Assembly: GCA_964523945.1 (NCBI GenBank)
Contig: CAZGBU010000007.1
Coordinates: 1-34,322, forward strand
Direction: 5' to 3'
Length of the DNA stretch: 34,322 nt
Source: CAKTOF01 sp964523945
Lineage (GTDB): Bacteria > Bacillota > Clostridia > Oscillospirales > Oscillospiraceae
This document shows, in pieces, positions 23,996 to 32,436 of this stretch. The stretch's first letter is position 1, and each line of letters starts with the position of its first letter. The notes beneath the pieces are model-generated. The model saw only the letters and a program-made list of their open reading frames with translations. It ran no database searches and had not been told where the DNA came from. Made by a program: the position numbers and the translations under genes.

Positions 23996-24502
23996 CTATA
24001 TCAGCAGAATTGCGATTGCCAACCCGGCACACACACCCAGCGCACAATAGCTGCGGCAACGTGCGGCCTGTCCGCGGGAGAGTTCTTCGATCAGGCGGCC
24101 AAGCCGCGCGCGCGCAAGTGAGATCGCATTGAGCTGACCATCCAGATCACTCCGTCCAAGTGAGCGCGCCAGGATGCAGAGGACAGAGAACGCATCTTTG
24201 GGAAGTGTCTCCGGCCGTCCGGCCGTCAACACGGCGTACTCAGCGCTGCAGGCGGCGTCCTGCTCCATGTGCTCGGCGGCACGCGCAAACACGCCGGCAA
24301 GCTGTGTCCGGCAGCTGCCTGCGCAGGACCGAAACAGCTCCGGGAGCGGCAGCCGGCGGAACCGGATTTCTGACTCCATGGTCTCCAGTACGGTTTGCAG
24401 CTCATTGAGCGCAGCAAGCGCACTGCGGACAGACAGTGCCGTCCGAATCCCGCACCATGATGCGCCGCAGGCGACCAGTACCGCTCCGAGTATCCTAATC
24501 AC
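23996..24502 (-). CDS. spoIIIAB: Stage III sporulation protein AB
   Basis: A 168-aa protein with an N-terminal helix (RILGAVLVACGASWCGI), a helical soluble domain (LNELQTVLETMESEIRFRRL, LPELF) and a C-terminal helix (YCALGVCAGLAIAILLI). Its fold resembles type II secretion protein F domains. The start is a GTG at 24502, overlapping the spoIIIAA stop by 8 nt; GGAGGAGCTGAGG lies upstream inside spoIIIAA. It is thought to serve as the membrane anchor for the SpoIIIAA ATPase. Confidence 0.93.
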   Translation of the reverse strand: MIRILGAVLVACGASWCGIRTALSVRSALAALNELQTVLETMESEIRFRRLPLPELFRSCAGSCRTQLAGVFARAAEHMEQDAACSAEYAVLTAGRPETLPKDAFSVLCILARSLGRSDLDGQLNAISLARARLGRLIEELSRGQAARCRSYCALGVCAGLAIAILLI

Positions 24503-25388
24503 TGTGCCTCAGCTCCTCCATTTTCAAAATGCGGCCGGATTGCATCGTCAGCAAATAGTCAAACAACCGCATCTGCATCAGATTTCGATACAGCGGCCGG
24601 TCAAAGAGCTCCTCACCGGAAAATGCGTGTGCGGTCGCGATCAGCCGAACACCGCCGTAGCATGCGTGCTGCAGTGCGCGCAGATCCCGCGTATCGCTGA
24701 TCTCATCGACAGCCAGATACTGCGGGTTCATCGCACGCAGCAGTCGGATCATGGTCTGCGCTTTCTCCCCGCCAGACATCACATCGGTCTGGCGGCCGAC
24801 ATCAAGCTGCGGGACCCCGCCGAACACTGCAGCGACCTCGCCGCGCTCATCTGCCAATGCAACCCGATATCCCAGCCGGTCGGAGAGCTGGCAAATCAGA
24901 TCACGCAGCACGGTCGTCTTTCCGCTTCCGGGCGGGCCGATAATCAAAACACTGCCTGGTGCAGCGCGGAGTGTCTCTACCGCGGCGGATGCACAGCCAG
25001 GGCAGGTCCGTGCGACCCGGATATTCAGCGAAGAAAACGCCCGGATGGTGATCAGACCTCGCTCGCCTGGTACTGCCGTACCGAACAGACCGATCCGATG
25101 ACCCCCGCGCAGGGTCAGGTAGCCCTGCGCAATCGGCTCGCTGGCAGAGTAAATCGATTGTCCACAGGCACTCGAGACAATCTCAGTCAAATCCTCCGGC
25201 CGTATCATCAGCGCGTTGCCCCGATCGGAAAAAACGATCTGCGCTCCGTCGATCAGCGCGGTAAACGGCCGTCCGGCACGCAGCCGGAGTTCTTCCAATC
25301 GGCCGCACTGCTCCGGCGCAAGCCGGTCAAAGGCGCTACGCAGTGCCTGCGGTAAAACAGCGCGGATGGGTTCCAGATCTGGCTGCAT
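24495..25388 (-). CDS. spoIIIAA: Stage III sporulation protein AA, ATPase
   Basis: Cytoplasmic ATPase powering the SpoIIIA-SpoIIQ feeding-tube apparatus, related to secretion ATPases. The 297-aa protein has an N-terminal domain with LEELRLRAGRP, the GQGYLTLRGGHRIGLFG-like block (AQGYLTLRGGHRIGLFGTA), Walker A GPPGSGKTT (residues 151-159), ADERGEVAA and Walker B QYLAVDEI, and ends near TAHAFSGEELFDRP. I chose ATG 25388 because GGAG lies 8 nt upstream; ATG 25394, two codons earlier, is possible but only 2 nt from GGAG. First gene of the complete spoIIIAA-AH operon. In known species this operon is sigma-E controlled; I found no convincing sigma-E promoter. Confidence 0.95.
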   Translation of the reverse strand: MQPDLEPIRAVLPQALRSAFDRLAPEQCGRLEELRLRAGRPFTALIDGAQIVFSDRGNALMIRPEDLTEIVSSACGQSIYSASEPIAQGYLTLRGGHRIGLFGTAVPGERGLITIRAFSSLNIRVARTCPGCASAAVETLRAAPGSVLIIGPPGSGKTTVLRDLICQLSDRLGYRVALADERGEVAAVFGGVPQLDVGRQTDVMSGGEKAQTMIRLLRAMNPQYLAVDEISDTRDLRALQHACYGGVRLIATAHAFSGEELFDRPLYRNLMQMRLFDYLLTMQSGRILKMEELRHSD

Positions 25389-25450
25389 CTTCATCACTCC
25401 GATACAGCATATGGGACAGGTCTGGGGGATATGCCTTGCCACGCGGGCGC

Positions 25451-25485
25451 AAAAAGCAGGCGGCCGGCATTTGCCGGCCGCCTGC
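25451..25485 (-). terminator. Intrinsic terminator downstream of the M56 gene
   Basis: A perfect GC-rich stem (GCAGGCGGCCGGC and its complement, 25456-25485, loop of about 4 nt) is followed by TTTTT on the minus strand (25451-25455). It ends the blaI-M56 transcript and separates it from spoIIIAA. Confidence 0.92.
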
Positions 25486-25504
25486 ACAGGGCTTTCTTTT
25501 CCAG

Positions 25505-27418
25505 TTACAGTTCTGGCTGGTTCGGTTCATACTCCACATCAAAATAGAATTCCATCACATAGGTGGTGTCGCGCACAGTATGAAACCGGCCGGACACCGT
25601 ATAGTTCGCGCTGTATGGCGCCAGCGGGAGCAGGTTGTCTTCCAGCTCGCTGCCTGTCACAGTATAAGCGTCAGCGCCATCCCATGACTTGACGGTCACG
25701 GTATAGTCGTCCTCCGGCGCATAGGAGAATTCCAGCACCGCTTCTGTAAAAGGCGCACCATACACACCGCCAACTCCCCCCTCATTCAGCCGCTCGCTGT
25801 CCTCGCGCCGCACGCCGGCGTCCTCAATCCAGAGGATGGACGACTGTGCGTAGATCGGATCGTCGTCCATTCCCTCGCCGCCTTGGAAATGCACACACAG
25901 CTCCGGAGGCTGCGGCGCCGGGTCAGGGTCGACTGCATCAAAGTCGAGCAGCGACGAGAGATAGTCCCAGTCCGGAGGCTCCTCCAGCAGGCAGGCGATA
26001 TCGGCGCGTGAATCATATGGAATGCTGACGTACAGGATGTCATTGTGGAGCGAAAGCAGGGTCCGGCTGACGGTGACGCCGTCCTCGGTCTCTGCATACG
26101 CAACCAGCAGTGACCGGTCATCCTCCGGCTCGGGGAATTCGCCGGAGTAGACCATCCGCACACGCAGCGACGAGAGGTATTCGGTCAGCGCCGCCTCATC
26201 CCGGCCGTAAATCGGCCGGTAGCCGTGGCTGCTGTCGTCCCAGTTGACGGCATGTACCTCGTCGATGGCGATCCCGGCCGGAGCCTGTTCGAACACAGCC
26301 TCACGCACAGTGCGCGTCGTGTCGGCCAGCGCGAGATTGCCGCTGCTCATCAGCAGCACAAACAGCACCGCGCCCACCACAACGCCGCCGACTGCGCGTT
26401 TGGCCGGCTGTATCACGTTTTTCAGCCGGTAGCGCAGTGTGCTGGCCGAGGCGGACAAGCAGGTTGTGAATCCTGCACCGCCGTCGGCACACTGCAGCAG
26501 CAGCTCGGCGTAGCGCCGGCGGGTTTTGTCGTCCTCGAGCAGCAGAACGCGCTCATCACAGCTCAGCTCCAGATCCTCCGACACCCGGCGGCGTGCCATC
26601 CAGGCAAACGGGCTGAACCAGCACAGCGCCGTGCAGAACCCGATGAACAGCTTGGTGCGCGTGTCGCAGTTGCGGATGTGCGCGGCCTCGTGCCGAAAAA
26701 TCAGCGCCAGATCCTCATCGGTATAATACGTCCGCGGCAGCACCAGCCGCATGCTAATCGTAAAGCAGCCGACCGTCACCGGGGTTTTGACGTCCTGCGA
26801 CCGCCGGACCGGGATCTTCTGCCACAGCCCCTGCCGCGCCAGCTCGCTCTGCCAGAGCGAGAGAATCCGCTCATCGGTCACCCGTTCAACATCATGCAGC
26901 AGACGGTGCCGGCAGACGAGGTGCGCACCCAGCAGCCAGAACATCACCGCGGCAAACCCGGCCAGCCAGACCCAGCCAAGCGCCAGCATCCAGCTGCGCG
27001 GCAGAGTGAGGACAACAAGTGACCGCGTCTGATACGGTACAAACGTCGTCAGATACAGCAGATTGGGCAGCAGCCACAGTGACGCGCACGAGCGTGCGCT
27101 CACATACCGCCGCAGCAACGGCATCAGGCACAGAAGCAGCAGCTGGTACAGCGCGAGCTGCAAAAGGAGTCCCGCCGCAGACAGCCAGAGCGTCCAGTTG
27201 TTTTCGGCATATGTGACGCCGTCTGGGATGTTCCAGACAAACAGAACATACAGCAGAATCAGAAAAAGCGGCAAAAGCAGCGGCTCGACCAGGACTGTAC
27301 GGCCCGACCGCCTTTTCGGCGAGAGGGACACGGGAGAATAGAGCGTCCTCTCCCGCCGCTCGACGGCCGTGATGGCTGCCGCTGCAATGAGGACGCAGAC
27401 AATTGTCTTGTAAAACAT
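25505..27418 (-). CDS. M56-family (BlaR1/MecR1-like) membrane metalloprotease sensor
   Basis: A 637-aa integral membrane protein. The N-terminal part has about four helices (near residues 2-20, 47-64, 78-102 and 147-168), followed by the cytosolic zinc-protease domain with HEAAH at 243-247 and ELSCDERVL as the downstream glutamate region. A further helix (VGGVVVGAVLFVLLMSSGN) leads to an external domain of about 260 residues, acidic and rich in Tyr. In BlaR1/MecR1 that domain is a penicillin-binding sensor; here I see no SxxK/SxN/KTG set, so the ligand is unknown. On signal the protease is expected to cleave or inactivate the BlaI-type repressor encoded just upstream. The ATG overlaps the blaI stop by 1 nt (TGATG). 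Confidence 0.9.
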   Translation of the reverse strand: MFYKTIVCVLIAAAAITAVERRERTLYSPVSLSPKRRSGRTVLVEPLLLPLFLILLYVLFVWNIPDGVTYAENNWTLWLSAAGLLLQLALYQLLLLCLMPLLRRYVSARSCASLWLLPNLLYLTTFVPYQTRSLVVLTLPRSWMLALGWVWLAGFAAVMFWLLGAHLVCRHRLLHDVERVTDERILSLWQSELARQGLWQKIPVRRSQDVKTPVTVGCFTISMRLVLPRTYYTDEDLALIFRHEAAHIRNCDTRTKLFIGFCTALCWFSPFAWMARRRVSEDLELSCDERVLLLEDDKTRRRYAELLLQCADGGAGFTTCLSASASTLRYRLKNVIQPAKRAVGGVVVGAVLFVLLMSSGNLALADTTRTVREAVFEQAPAGIAIDEVHAVNWDDSSHGYRPIYGRDEAALTEYLSSLRVRMVYSGEFPEPEDDRSLLVAYAETEDGVTVSRTLLSLHNDILYVSIPYDSRADIACLLEEPPDWDYLSSLLDFDAVDPDPAPQPPELCVHFQGGEGMDDDPIYAQSSILWIEDAGVRREDSERLNEGGVGGVYGAPFTEAVLEFSYAPEDDYTVTVKSWDGADAYTVTGSELEDNLLPLAPYSANYTVSGRFHTVRDTTYVMEFYFDVEYEPNQPEL

Positions 27419-27795
27419 CACAGCTCCCCCCTCTCGAGCAGGTCGCGGAGCTCAGCAATGTCATCGCGGCTCAGACCGCTGTCGCACAGCGCTGCGGCAA
27501 ACACGCCAAGATCGCCGCCGCACAGCTGCTCGACAAAGCGGCGGCTCTGCGCGGCGAGATAGTCCTGCCGCGAAACAGTCGGTGTGTAAAGATTGCGCTT
27601 TCCGCTGTGCGACAATCGCAGGAATCCCCGCTCGACAAGCCGCGAGAGTAGCGTCAGAACTGTGGTCGTTGCCAGCGGATGCGTCTGCCCAAGCGTTGAT
27701 TCGATCTCAGCCCGCGTTGCCGGCGCATCACACGACCAGACCGCCTGCATCACCGCCAGCTCTGCATCCGGCAGCCGGCGCAGATGATTGTTCAT
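27418..27795 (-). CDS. BlaI/MecI/CopY-family transcriptional repressor
   Basis: A 125-aa winged-helix repressor. The N-terminus has LPDAELAVMQAVWSCDAPATR, then the recognition region HPLATTTVLTLLSRLVERGFL and the wing SHSGKRNLYTPTVSRQDYL; the C-terminal helices dimerise. It is the first gene of a two-gene unit with the M56 sensor, the standard bla/mec-type arrangement, and likely represses its own operon through the palindromes in its promoter. AGGAGGTGG precedes the ATG. No beta-lactamase lies in the window, so its target set beyond self-regulation is unknown. Confidence 0.94.
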   Translation of the reverse strand: MNNHLRRLPDAELAVMQAVWSCDAPATRAEIESTLGQTHPLATTTVLTLLSRLVERGFLRLSHSGKRNLYTPTVSRQDYLAAQSRRFVEQLCGGDLGVFAAALCDSGLSRDDIAELRDLLERGEL

Positions 27796-27808
27796 TGCGC
27801 CACCTCCT

Positions 27809-27846
27809 CTACAAATGTAGTACCTACATATATACTACAATCGTAG
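27809..27846 (-). promoter_or_regulatory. Two BlaI-type operator palindromes
   Basis: CTACAAATGTAG (27809-27820) and CTACAATCGTAG (27835-27846) have CTAC/GTAG arms with a 4-nt centre, like the TAC-N-GTA dyads bound by BlaI and MecI. The first sits between the -10 box and the blaI ribosome site; the second overlaps the -10 and spacer. A TATATGTAGG half-site lies between them. Confidence 0.78.
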
Positions 27847-27860
27847 AATATAATTGTCAA
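27832..27860 (-). promoter_or_regulatory. Sigma-A-type promoter of the blaI-M56 unit
   Basis: Minus-strand -35 TTGACA (27855-27860) and -10 TAGTAT (27832-27837) with a 17-nt spacer. The overlapping palindromes fit negative autoregulation. Confidence 0.85.
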
Positions 27861-27872
27861 GCACGCCGCAAC

Positions 27873-27905
27873 AAAAAGCGGGAATCCGCAGAAGCGGATT
27901 CCCGC
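27873..27905 (-). terminator. Intrinsic terminator downstream of purB
   Basis: A 12-bp perfect stem (GCGGGAATCCGC with its complement, loop of 4) is followed by TTTTT on the minus strand, 6 bp after the purB stop. Confidence 0.92.
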
Positions 27906-27910
27906 AGAAC

Positions 27911-29347
27911 TCAAACTTTCAGATCAACCTGCCGGTCGGTCAAAAGATCTGCATACTTTTTTCGCATCGGTTCAACGCACTGCTCAATCAGCGCCGTGAC
28001 CTGCTCCGGGCAGCGGCCGATGTACGCCTCCGGCCGGAGGTTTTGCAGGATTTGTTCCCGTGTCAGGCCGAATGCAGGATCGCCGGCAATCCGGTCGATC
28101 ATGTCGTTTTCGCGGCCCTCCTCTTTCACTGCCTTTCCGGCGGCGATGGCATGCTGGCGGATGCGCTCATGCAGCTCCTGCCGGTCTCCGCCGGCACGCA
28201 CGGCATCCATCAGGATATTCTCTGTCGCCATAAACGGCAGTTCCTCCATCACATGTTTTTCAATGACTTTCTCATAGACGACCAGGCCGCCGGCCACATT
28301 GAGATAGATGTTCAGGATTGCATCGACGGCCAGGAATGCCTCGGGAATCGAGATGCGCTTGTTGGCCGAATCGTCCAGTGTGCGTTCAAACCACTGGTTA
28401 TACGCCGTAAAGGCCGGATTCTGCGCGTCGCAGATGACATAGCGCGCCAGAGAGCAGATACGCTCGCAGCGCATCGGATTGCGCTTATACGGCATTGCCG
28501 ATGAGCCAACCTGGTTCGTCTCGAACGGCTCTTCGATCTCTTTCATATGGGCAAGCAAACGCAGGTCGGTCGCGAACTTACCCGCAGACTGTGCGATCCC
28601 GGAGAGCGTATTCAGTACAAATGCATCTGTCTTGCGCGAATACGTCTGACCCGAAACGGGCACTACATCTTCAAAGCCGAAGTCCGCCGCGATCTCCTTT
28701 TCGGCAGCGAGCACTTTCTCATGGTCGCCGTCAAACAGCTCGAGGAAGCTCGCCTGCGTACCGGTCGTACCCTTCGAGCCAAGCAGCTTCAGCGTACCGA
28801 TCCGATATTCAACCTCTTCCAGGTCCATCAGCAGATCGTTGAGCCAGAGGCTCGCACGCTTGCCGACGGTCGTCATCTGCGCGGGCTGGAAATGCGTGTA
28901 GCCAAGCGTTGGCAGCGATTTATAGCGGTCGGCAAATACAGCCAGGCGGTCGATCAGGTTGACGAGTTTGGCGCGGATCAGGCGCAGCCCCTCGCGCATC
29001 AGAATGATATCGGTGTTGTCACCAACATAGCAGCTTGTCGCGCCGAGATGGATGATCGGCATCGCCTTTGGGCAGTGTGCACCATAGGCGTGGATATGCG
29101 CCATGACGTCGTGGCGCAGTTCTTTCTCTTTCTGCGCGGCGAGCGGATAGTCGATCTCATCTTTGTGGGCGACCAGCTCGTCGATCTGCTCCTGTGTAAT
29201 TGGCAGGCCCTGGTTCTTCTCGGCCTTGGCCAGCGCAATCCACAGCTCGTGCCAGGTGGTAAATTTCTTGTCAGACGAAAACAGATAGAGCATCTCCTCG
29301 CTAGCATAGCGGGAAGAGAGCGGGCTTTCGTAGGCGTTGGTTGCCAT
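27911..29347 (-). CDS. purB: Adenylosuccinate lyase
   Basis: Catalyses two fumarate-releasing steps of purine synthesis (SAICAR to AICAR and adenylosuccinate to AMP). The 478-aa protein belongs to the fumarase/aspartase superfamily, with HLGATSCYVGDNTD, the TLGYTHFQPAQMTT block and the signature GSSAMPYKRNPMR containing the flexible catalytic-serine loop. Length fits the longer adenylosuccinate lyase type common in clostridia. The ATG at 29347 follows GGAGGG with an 8-nt gap; an upstream in-frame start would lie before the ribosome site. It stands alone, with no other pur genes, between its own hairpin-bearing leader and a terminator. Confidence 0.95.
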   Translation of the reverse strand: MATNAYESPLSSRYASEEMLYLFSSDKKFTTWHELWIALAKAEKNQGLPITQEQIDELVAHKDEIDYPLAAQKEKELRHDVMAHIHAYGAHCPKAMPIIHLGATSCYVGDNTDIILMREGLRLIRAKLVNLIDRLAVFADRYKSLPTLGYTHFQPAQMTTVGKRASLWLNDLLMDLEEVEYRIGTLKLLGSKGTTGTQASFLELFDGDHEKVLAAEKEIAADFGFEDVVPVSGQTYSRKTDAFVLNTLSGIAQSAGKFATDLRLLAHMKEIEEPFETNQVGSSAMPYKRNPMRCERICSLARYVICDAQNPAFTAYNQWFERTLDDSANKRISIPEAFLAVDAILNIYLNVAGGLVVYEKVIEKHVMEELPFMATENILMDAVRAGGDRQELHERIRQHAIAAGKAVKEEGRENDMIDRIAGDPAFGLTREQILQNLRPEAYIGRCPEQVTALIEQCVEPMRKKYADLLTDRQVDLKV

Positions 29348-29369
29348 TGCAATCCCTCCTGCAGTCAAA

Positions 29370-29399
29370 ATCAGCGTACCGTTGTCACAGTACGCTGAT
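29370..29399 (-). terminator. Hairpin between the aminotransferase gene and purB
   Basis: A 10-bp perfect stem (ATCAGCGTAC with its complement, 10-nt loop) is followed on the minus strand by a short T-run (four T, then GAC). It may end the aminotransferase transcript. TATAAT at 29397-29402 overlaps its 5' edge and could be a purB -10 box, in which case the hairpin would sit at the start of the purB message. Confidence 0.5.
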
Positions 29400-29447
29400 T
29401 ATACACGATTTGGCTCAAAATTACTAGCCTTGCACGCAAATTGCCGT

Positions 29448-30650
29448 TCAAGCCGGGGCGATTGTCTGGAGGAATGCCGCGAGCCGGTCGCAGCCGGCCT
29501 GGATCTGCTCCATTGACGTGGCATAACTCCAGCGGACATAATTCGGCGCGCCGAAGCCGGAGCCCGGCACCAGTGCGACCAATCCCTTGCTGAGGAACAG
29601 GTCGGCAAATACGTCGCCGTCAGTGATCATGGTACCGTCCAGCGACCGCCCGATGAGCGGTTCAATGTTCATCATGACATAAAACGCGCCATGCGGCTTC
29701 AGGCAGGATACGCCGTCGAGTGCGTTGATGCGGCTGACCAGATAGTCGCGGCGCGCCTCAAATGCCTGGCGCATGGATTCGAATTCGTCCTGCGGGCCGG
29801 CAAGCGCCTCCGTCGCCGCACACTGTGAAATGCTCGACGGCGAGCCGGTGGAATGACTGCAGAATCGGCTCATCACATCGATGATCTCCGGCTCGGCCAG
29901 CGCATAGCCGATGCGCCAGCCGGTCATGGAATAAGCCTTGGACACGCCGTTGACCAGGATCGTGTGCGCTTTGGCCTCCTCACTGAGCGAGGCGAACGAC
30001 ACAAACTCACAGCCGTCGTAGAGCAGCGTATAGTAGATCTCATCGCTGATAACGTACAGGTCATGACGCAGCGCGACCTCTGCCAGCGCACGCAGCTCCG
30101 CTTCGGTGTAAACCATACCGGTCGGGTTGGAAGGGTTGTTCAGAATAAGGCATTTGGTACGATCGGTGACAGCGGCTTCAAACTTCTCTGCCGAGAGCTT
30201 GAACTGCTCGCTTTCCGTCGTCTCGACAATCACCGGGACGCCGCCTGCCAGCCGGACCATCTCGATATAACTCACCCAATACGGTGACGGCAGAATCACC
30301 TCGTCGCCCGGGTTGAGCAGCGCACACAGCGCGAGATACACTACATGCTTCGCGCCGGAAGAGACAAACACATTGCCAGGCGCATAATCGAGTCCGCAGT
30401 CCTCTTTGATCCGTTTACAGACCGCTTTCTTGAGTTCTGCCGTGCCGGAGGCGGGGGTGTATTTTGTCTGGTTCTCATGGATGGCACGGATGGCAGCCTC
30501 CTTGATATGCTCGGGCGTCGGGAAATCCGGTTCGCCCGTGCCAAAGCCGACCACGTCAATCCCGTCTGCTTTCATCTGCTTGAACAGCGCGTCGATGGCA
30601 AGCGTACTCGACGCCTGCGCGGCCGAGGCAACAACGGACAATGGCTTCAT
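29448..30650 (-). CDS. Pyridoxal-phosphate aminotransferase, aspartate aminotransferase type
   Basis: Fold-type I aminotransferase of 400 aa. Features in order: GFGTGEPDFPTP, the cofactor-contact SSGAKHV, YWVSYIEM, NNPSNPTG, the Asp in VISDEIYY, the Schiff-base Lys238 in NGVSKAYSMTGWRIGY, and the C-terminal Arg in YVRWSYA that binds the substrate carboxylate. This pattern is the I-gamma subgroup, which includes aspartate aminotransferases of Bacillus and Thermus, so aspartate/2-oxoglutarate transamination is likely; other acidic or aromatic substrates cannot be excluded. AAAGGTAGG precedes the ATG. It has its own promoter and stands alone. Confidence 0.92.
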   Translation of the reverse strand: MKPLSVVASAAQASSTLAIDALFKQMKADGIDVVGFGTGEPDFPTPEHIKEAAIRAIHENQTKYTPASGTAELKKAVCKRIKEDCGLDYAPGNVFVSSGAKHVVYLALCALLNPGDEVILPSPYWVSYIEMVRLAGGVPVIVETTESEQFKLSAEKFEAAVTDRTKCLILNNPSNPTGMVYTEAELRALAEVALRHDLYVISDEIYYTLLYDGCEFVSFASLSEEAKAHTILVNGVSKAYSMTGWRIGYALAEPEIIDVMSRFCSHSTGSPSSISQCAATEALAGPQDEFESMRQAFEARRDYLVSRINALDGVSCLKPHGAFYVMMNIEPLIGRSLDGTMITDGDVFADLFLSKGLVALVPGSGFGAPNYVRWSYATSMEQIQAGCDRLAAFLQTIAPA

Positions 30651-30703
30651 GATATCCTACCTTTCTGCAACGTCAATCGTTCATTTCACTTCATCGAGAA
30701 TTG

Positions 30704-30732
30704 ATTATATGGCACAACTTGTAAAAAATCAA
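30704..30732 (-). promoter_or_regulatory. Sigma-A-type promoter of the aminotransferase gene
   Basis: Minus-strand -35 TTGATT (30727-30732) and -10 TATAAT (30704-30709) with a 17-nt spacer, about 55 bp upstream of the ATG. Confidence 0.82.
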
Positions 30733-30810
30733 GTCAGCTTTCATAAAAATGCGGAATAAAATATGAAATATGAAATTTAGAACGATATAATTTGCAAAAT
30801 AGCAAGGAAT

Positions 30811-30847
30811 AAACAACCTGGCCGAAATTTTTTCGGCCAGGTTGTTT
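30811..30847 (-). terminator. Intrinsic terminator downstream of leuB
   Basis: A long, nearly perfect stem (AACAACCTGGCCGAAA with its complement) is followed by GTTT and more T on the minus strand. It lies 12 bp after the leuB stop and ends the leuCDB transcript; its symmetry would let it work both ways. Confidence 0.85.
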
Positions 30848-30859
30848 CACTGTGTAAAA

Positions 30860-31930
30860 TCAAAGCTTTGCCACGATGCGCTCTCCCATTTCCGCCGTAC
30901 CAATCGGCTCTCCCCGACCGGCGAAATCGGCCGTGTGATACCCCTCGGCCAACACAGCGTCCACCGCAGCCTCAATTGCGTCGGCCTCCCTGGCCAGATG
31001 GAATGAATAGCGGAACATCATCGCTGCCGAAAGAATTGTCGCAATCGGGTTCGCCCGGTTCTGCCCGGCAATGTCTGGTGCAGAGCCGTGGATCGGCTCA
31101 TACAGGCCGCGCGTACCGTCACCGATCGAGGCCGACGGCAAAAGTCCGATCGAGCCTGTGATCATCGACGCCTCATCAGAGAGGATGTCGCCAAACATAT
31201 TCTCCGTTACAACGACGTCGAACTGCGATGGGTCGCGGACAATCTGCATGGCACAGTTGTCTACCAGAACATCGGAATACTCCACATCGGAATACTCAGC
31301 TGAGAGCCGGTGCATTACGCTGCGCCAAAGCCGCGAAGTTTCGAGCACATTCGCCTTGTCGACCGACGCAACCTTTTTTCGGCGCAGCCGCGCCAGTTCA
31401 AACGCACGCCGACCGATGCGCTCGATCTCCATTTCAGAATAGGTCATCAGATCCGTGCACTCAATGCCGCGGTCTATCGTCTGATAGCGGTTGCGCTTGC
31501 CAAAATAGATGCCGCCGGTCAGCTCACGCACCATCAGCAGATCGATTCCCTTCATCGCCGTCTCTTTTTTCAGCGGGCATGCGTCAGCCAGTGCCGGGCG
31601 CAGTGTCGCCGGGCGGAGGTTGGCATACAGTCCGAGATCCTTACGAATGGCCAGCAGCGCCGTCTCCGGCCGCTGTTCAGCCGGCAGCCCATCCCACTGC
31701 GGCCCACCGACGGCGCCGAGCAGCACCGCATCGCATGCACGGCATTTTTCCGCTGTGCCATCCGGATAGGATTTTCCGACCGCATCAGTCGCGCATCCAC
31801 CCATCAGCACATCGACATAATACAGCGTATGGCCAAACCGGACCCCAACGCGGTCCATGACATGAACCGCCTGATCGACGACCTCCGGGCCAATGCCGTC
31901 GCCGCGGATCAGCGCAATTTTAAACTCCAT
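30860..31930 (-). CDS. leuB: 3-isopropylmalate dehydrogenase
   Basis: Oxidises and decarboxylates 3-isopropylmalate to 2-oxoisocaproate in leucine synthesis. The 356-aa protein begins IALIRGDGIGPEV, has LLGAVGGPQWD, the substrate Arg segment LYANLRPA, RELTGGIYFGKR, the conserved Lys-Asn region KANVLETSRLWR and the metal/NAD signature NMFGDILSDEASMITGSIGL followed by EPIHGSAPDIAGQNRANP. It overlaps the leuD stop by 1 nt (TAATG). Last gene of leuC-leuD-leuB. Confidence 0.97.
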   Translation of the reverse strand: MEFKIALIRGDGIGPEVVDQAVHVMDRVGVRFGHTLYYVDVLMGGCATDAVGKSYPDGTAEKCRACDAVLLGAVGGPQWDGLPAEQRPETALLAIRKDLGLYANLRPATLRPALADACPLKKETAMKGIDLLMVRELTGGIYFGKRNRYQTIDRGIECTDLMTYSEMEIERIGRRAFELARLRRKKVASVDKANVLETSRLWRSVMHRLSAEYSDVEYSDVLVDNCAMQIVRDPSQFDVVVTENMFGDILSDEASMITGSIGLLPSASIGDGTRGLYEPIHGSAPDIAGQNRANPIATILSAAMMFRYSFHLAREADAIEAAVDAVLAEGYHTADFAGRGEPIGTAEMGERIVAKL

Positions 31931-32421
31931 TACAGCCCCCTCGCTTTCAGGCTCTTGAGCAGGCCACCCGCCTCGATAATCTGCGTAATAAACGGCGGGA
32001 ACGGCCGTGCTTGATAGGTTTTACCGGTCGTTTCATCGGTGATGACACCGGCTTCGGTGTCCACGTTGACGGTGTCGCCCGCCTGAATCTCCGCAGCAGC
32101 CTCCGGGCACTCAAGGATCGGCAGGCCGATGTTGATCGCATTGCGGTAAAAGATCCGCGCGAAGCTCGAGGCGATCACAACGGAAATCCCACTGGCCTTG
32201 ATGGCAATCGGCGCATGCTCACGCGACGATCCACAGCCGAAATTCCACTCTGCGACCATAATGTCGCCAGGCTGAACCTTTTTGACAAAATCGGCGTCGA
32301 TATCCTCCATGCAGTGCGAAGCGAGCGCCGCATGATCCGGCGCATTCAGATAACGCGCCGGAATAATGACATCGGTATCGACGTTGGAGCCATACTTAAA
32401 TACAGTTCCGCTGAGTTTCAT
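31930..32421 (-). CDS. leuD: 3-isopropylmalate dehydratase small subunit
   Basis: Small subunit of isopropylmalate isomerase, working with LeuC. The 163-aa protein is the short form (typical of archaea and clostridia; the Escherichia coli type is ~200 aa), with NVDTDVIIPARYL and the substrate-binding NFGCGSSREHAP. It lies 15 bp after leuC and overlaps leuB by 1 nt. Pairing with the short LeuC type is consistent. Confidence 0.96.
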   Translation of the reverse strand: MKLSGTVFKYGSNVDTDVIIPARYLNAPDHAALASHCMEDIDADFVKKVQPGDIMVAEWNFGCGSSREHAPIAIKASGISVVIASSFARIFYRNAINIGLPILECPEAAAEIQAGDTVNVDTEAGVITDETTGKTYQARPFPPFITQIIEAGGLLKSLKARGL

Positions 32422-32436
32422 GATTTGCTCCCTCCC

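Noticed and set aside
25406..25434. Possible sigma-E promoter before spoIIIAA (GCATATCC, 13 nt, CATATGCT on the minus strand)
   Set aside because: Each box matches the sigma-E consensus only partly, the spacer is short, and the implied start would fall on the ribosome site.
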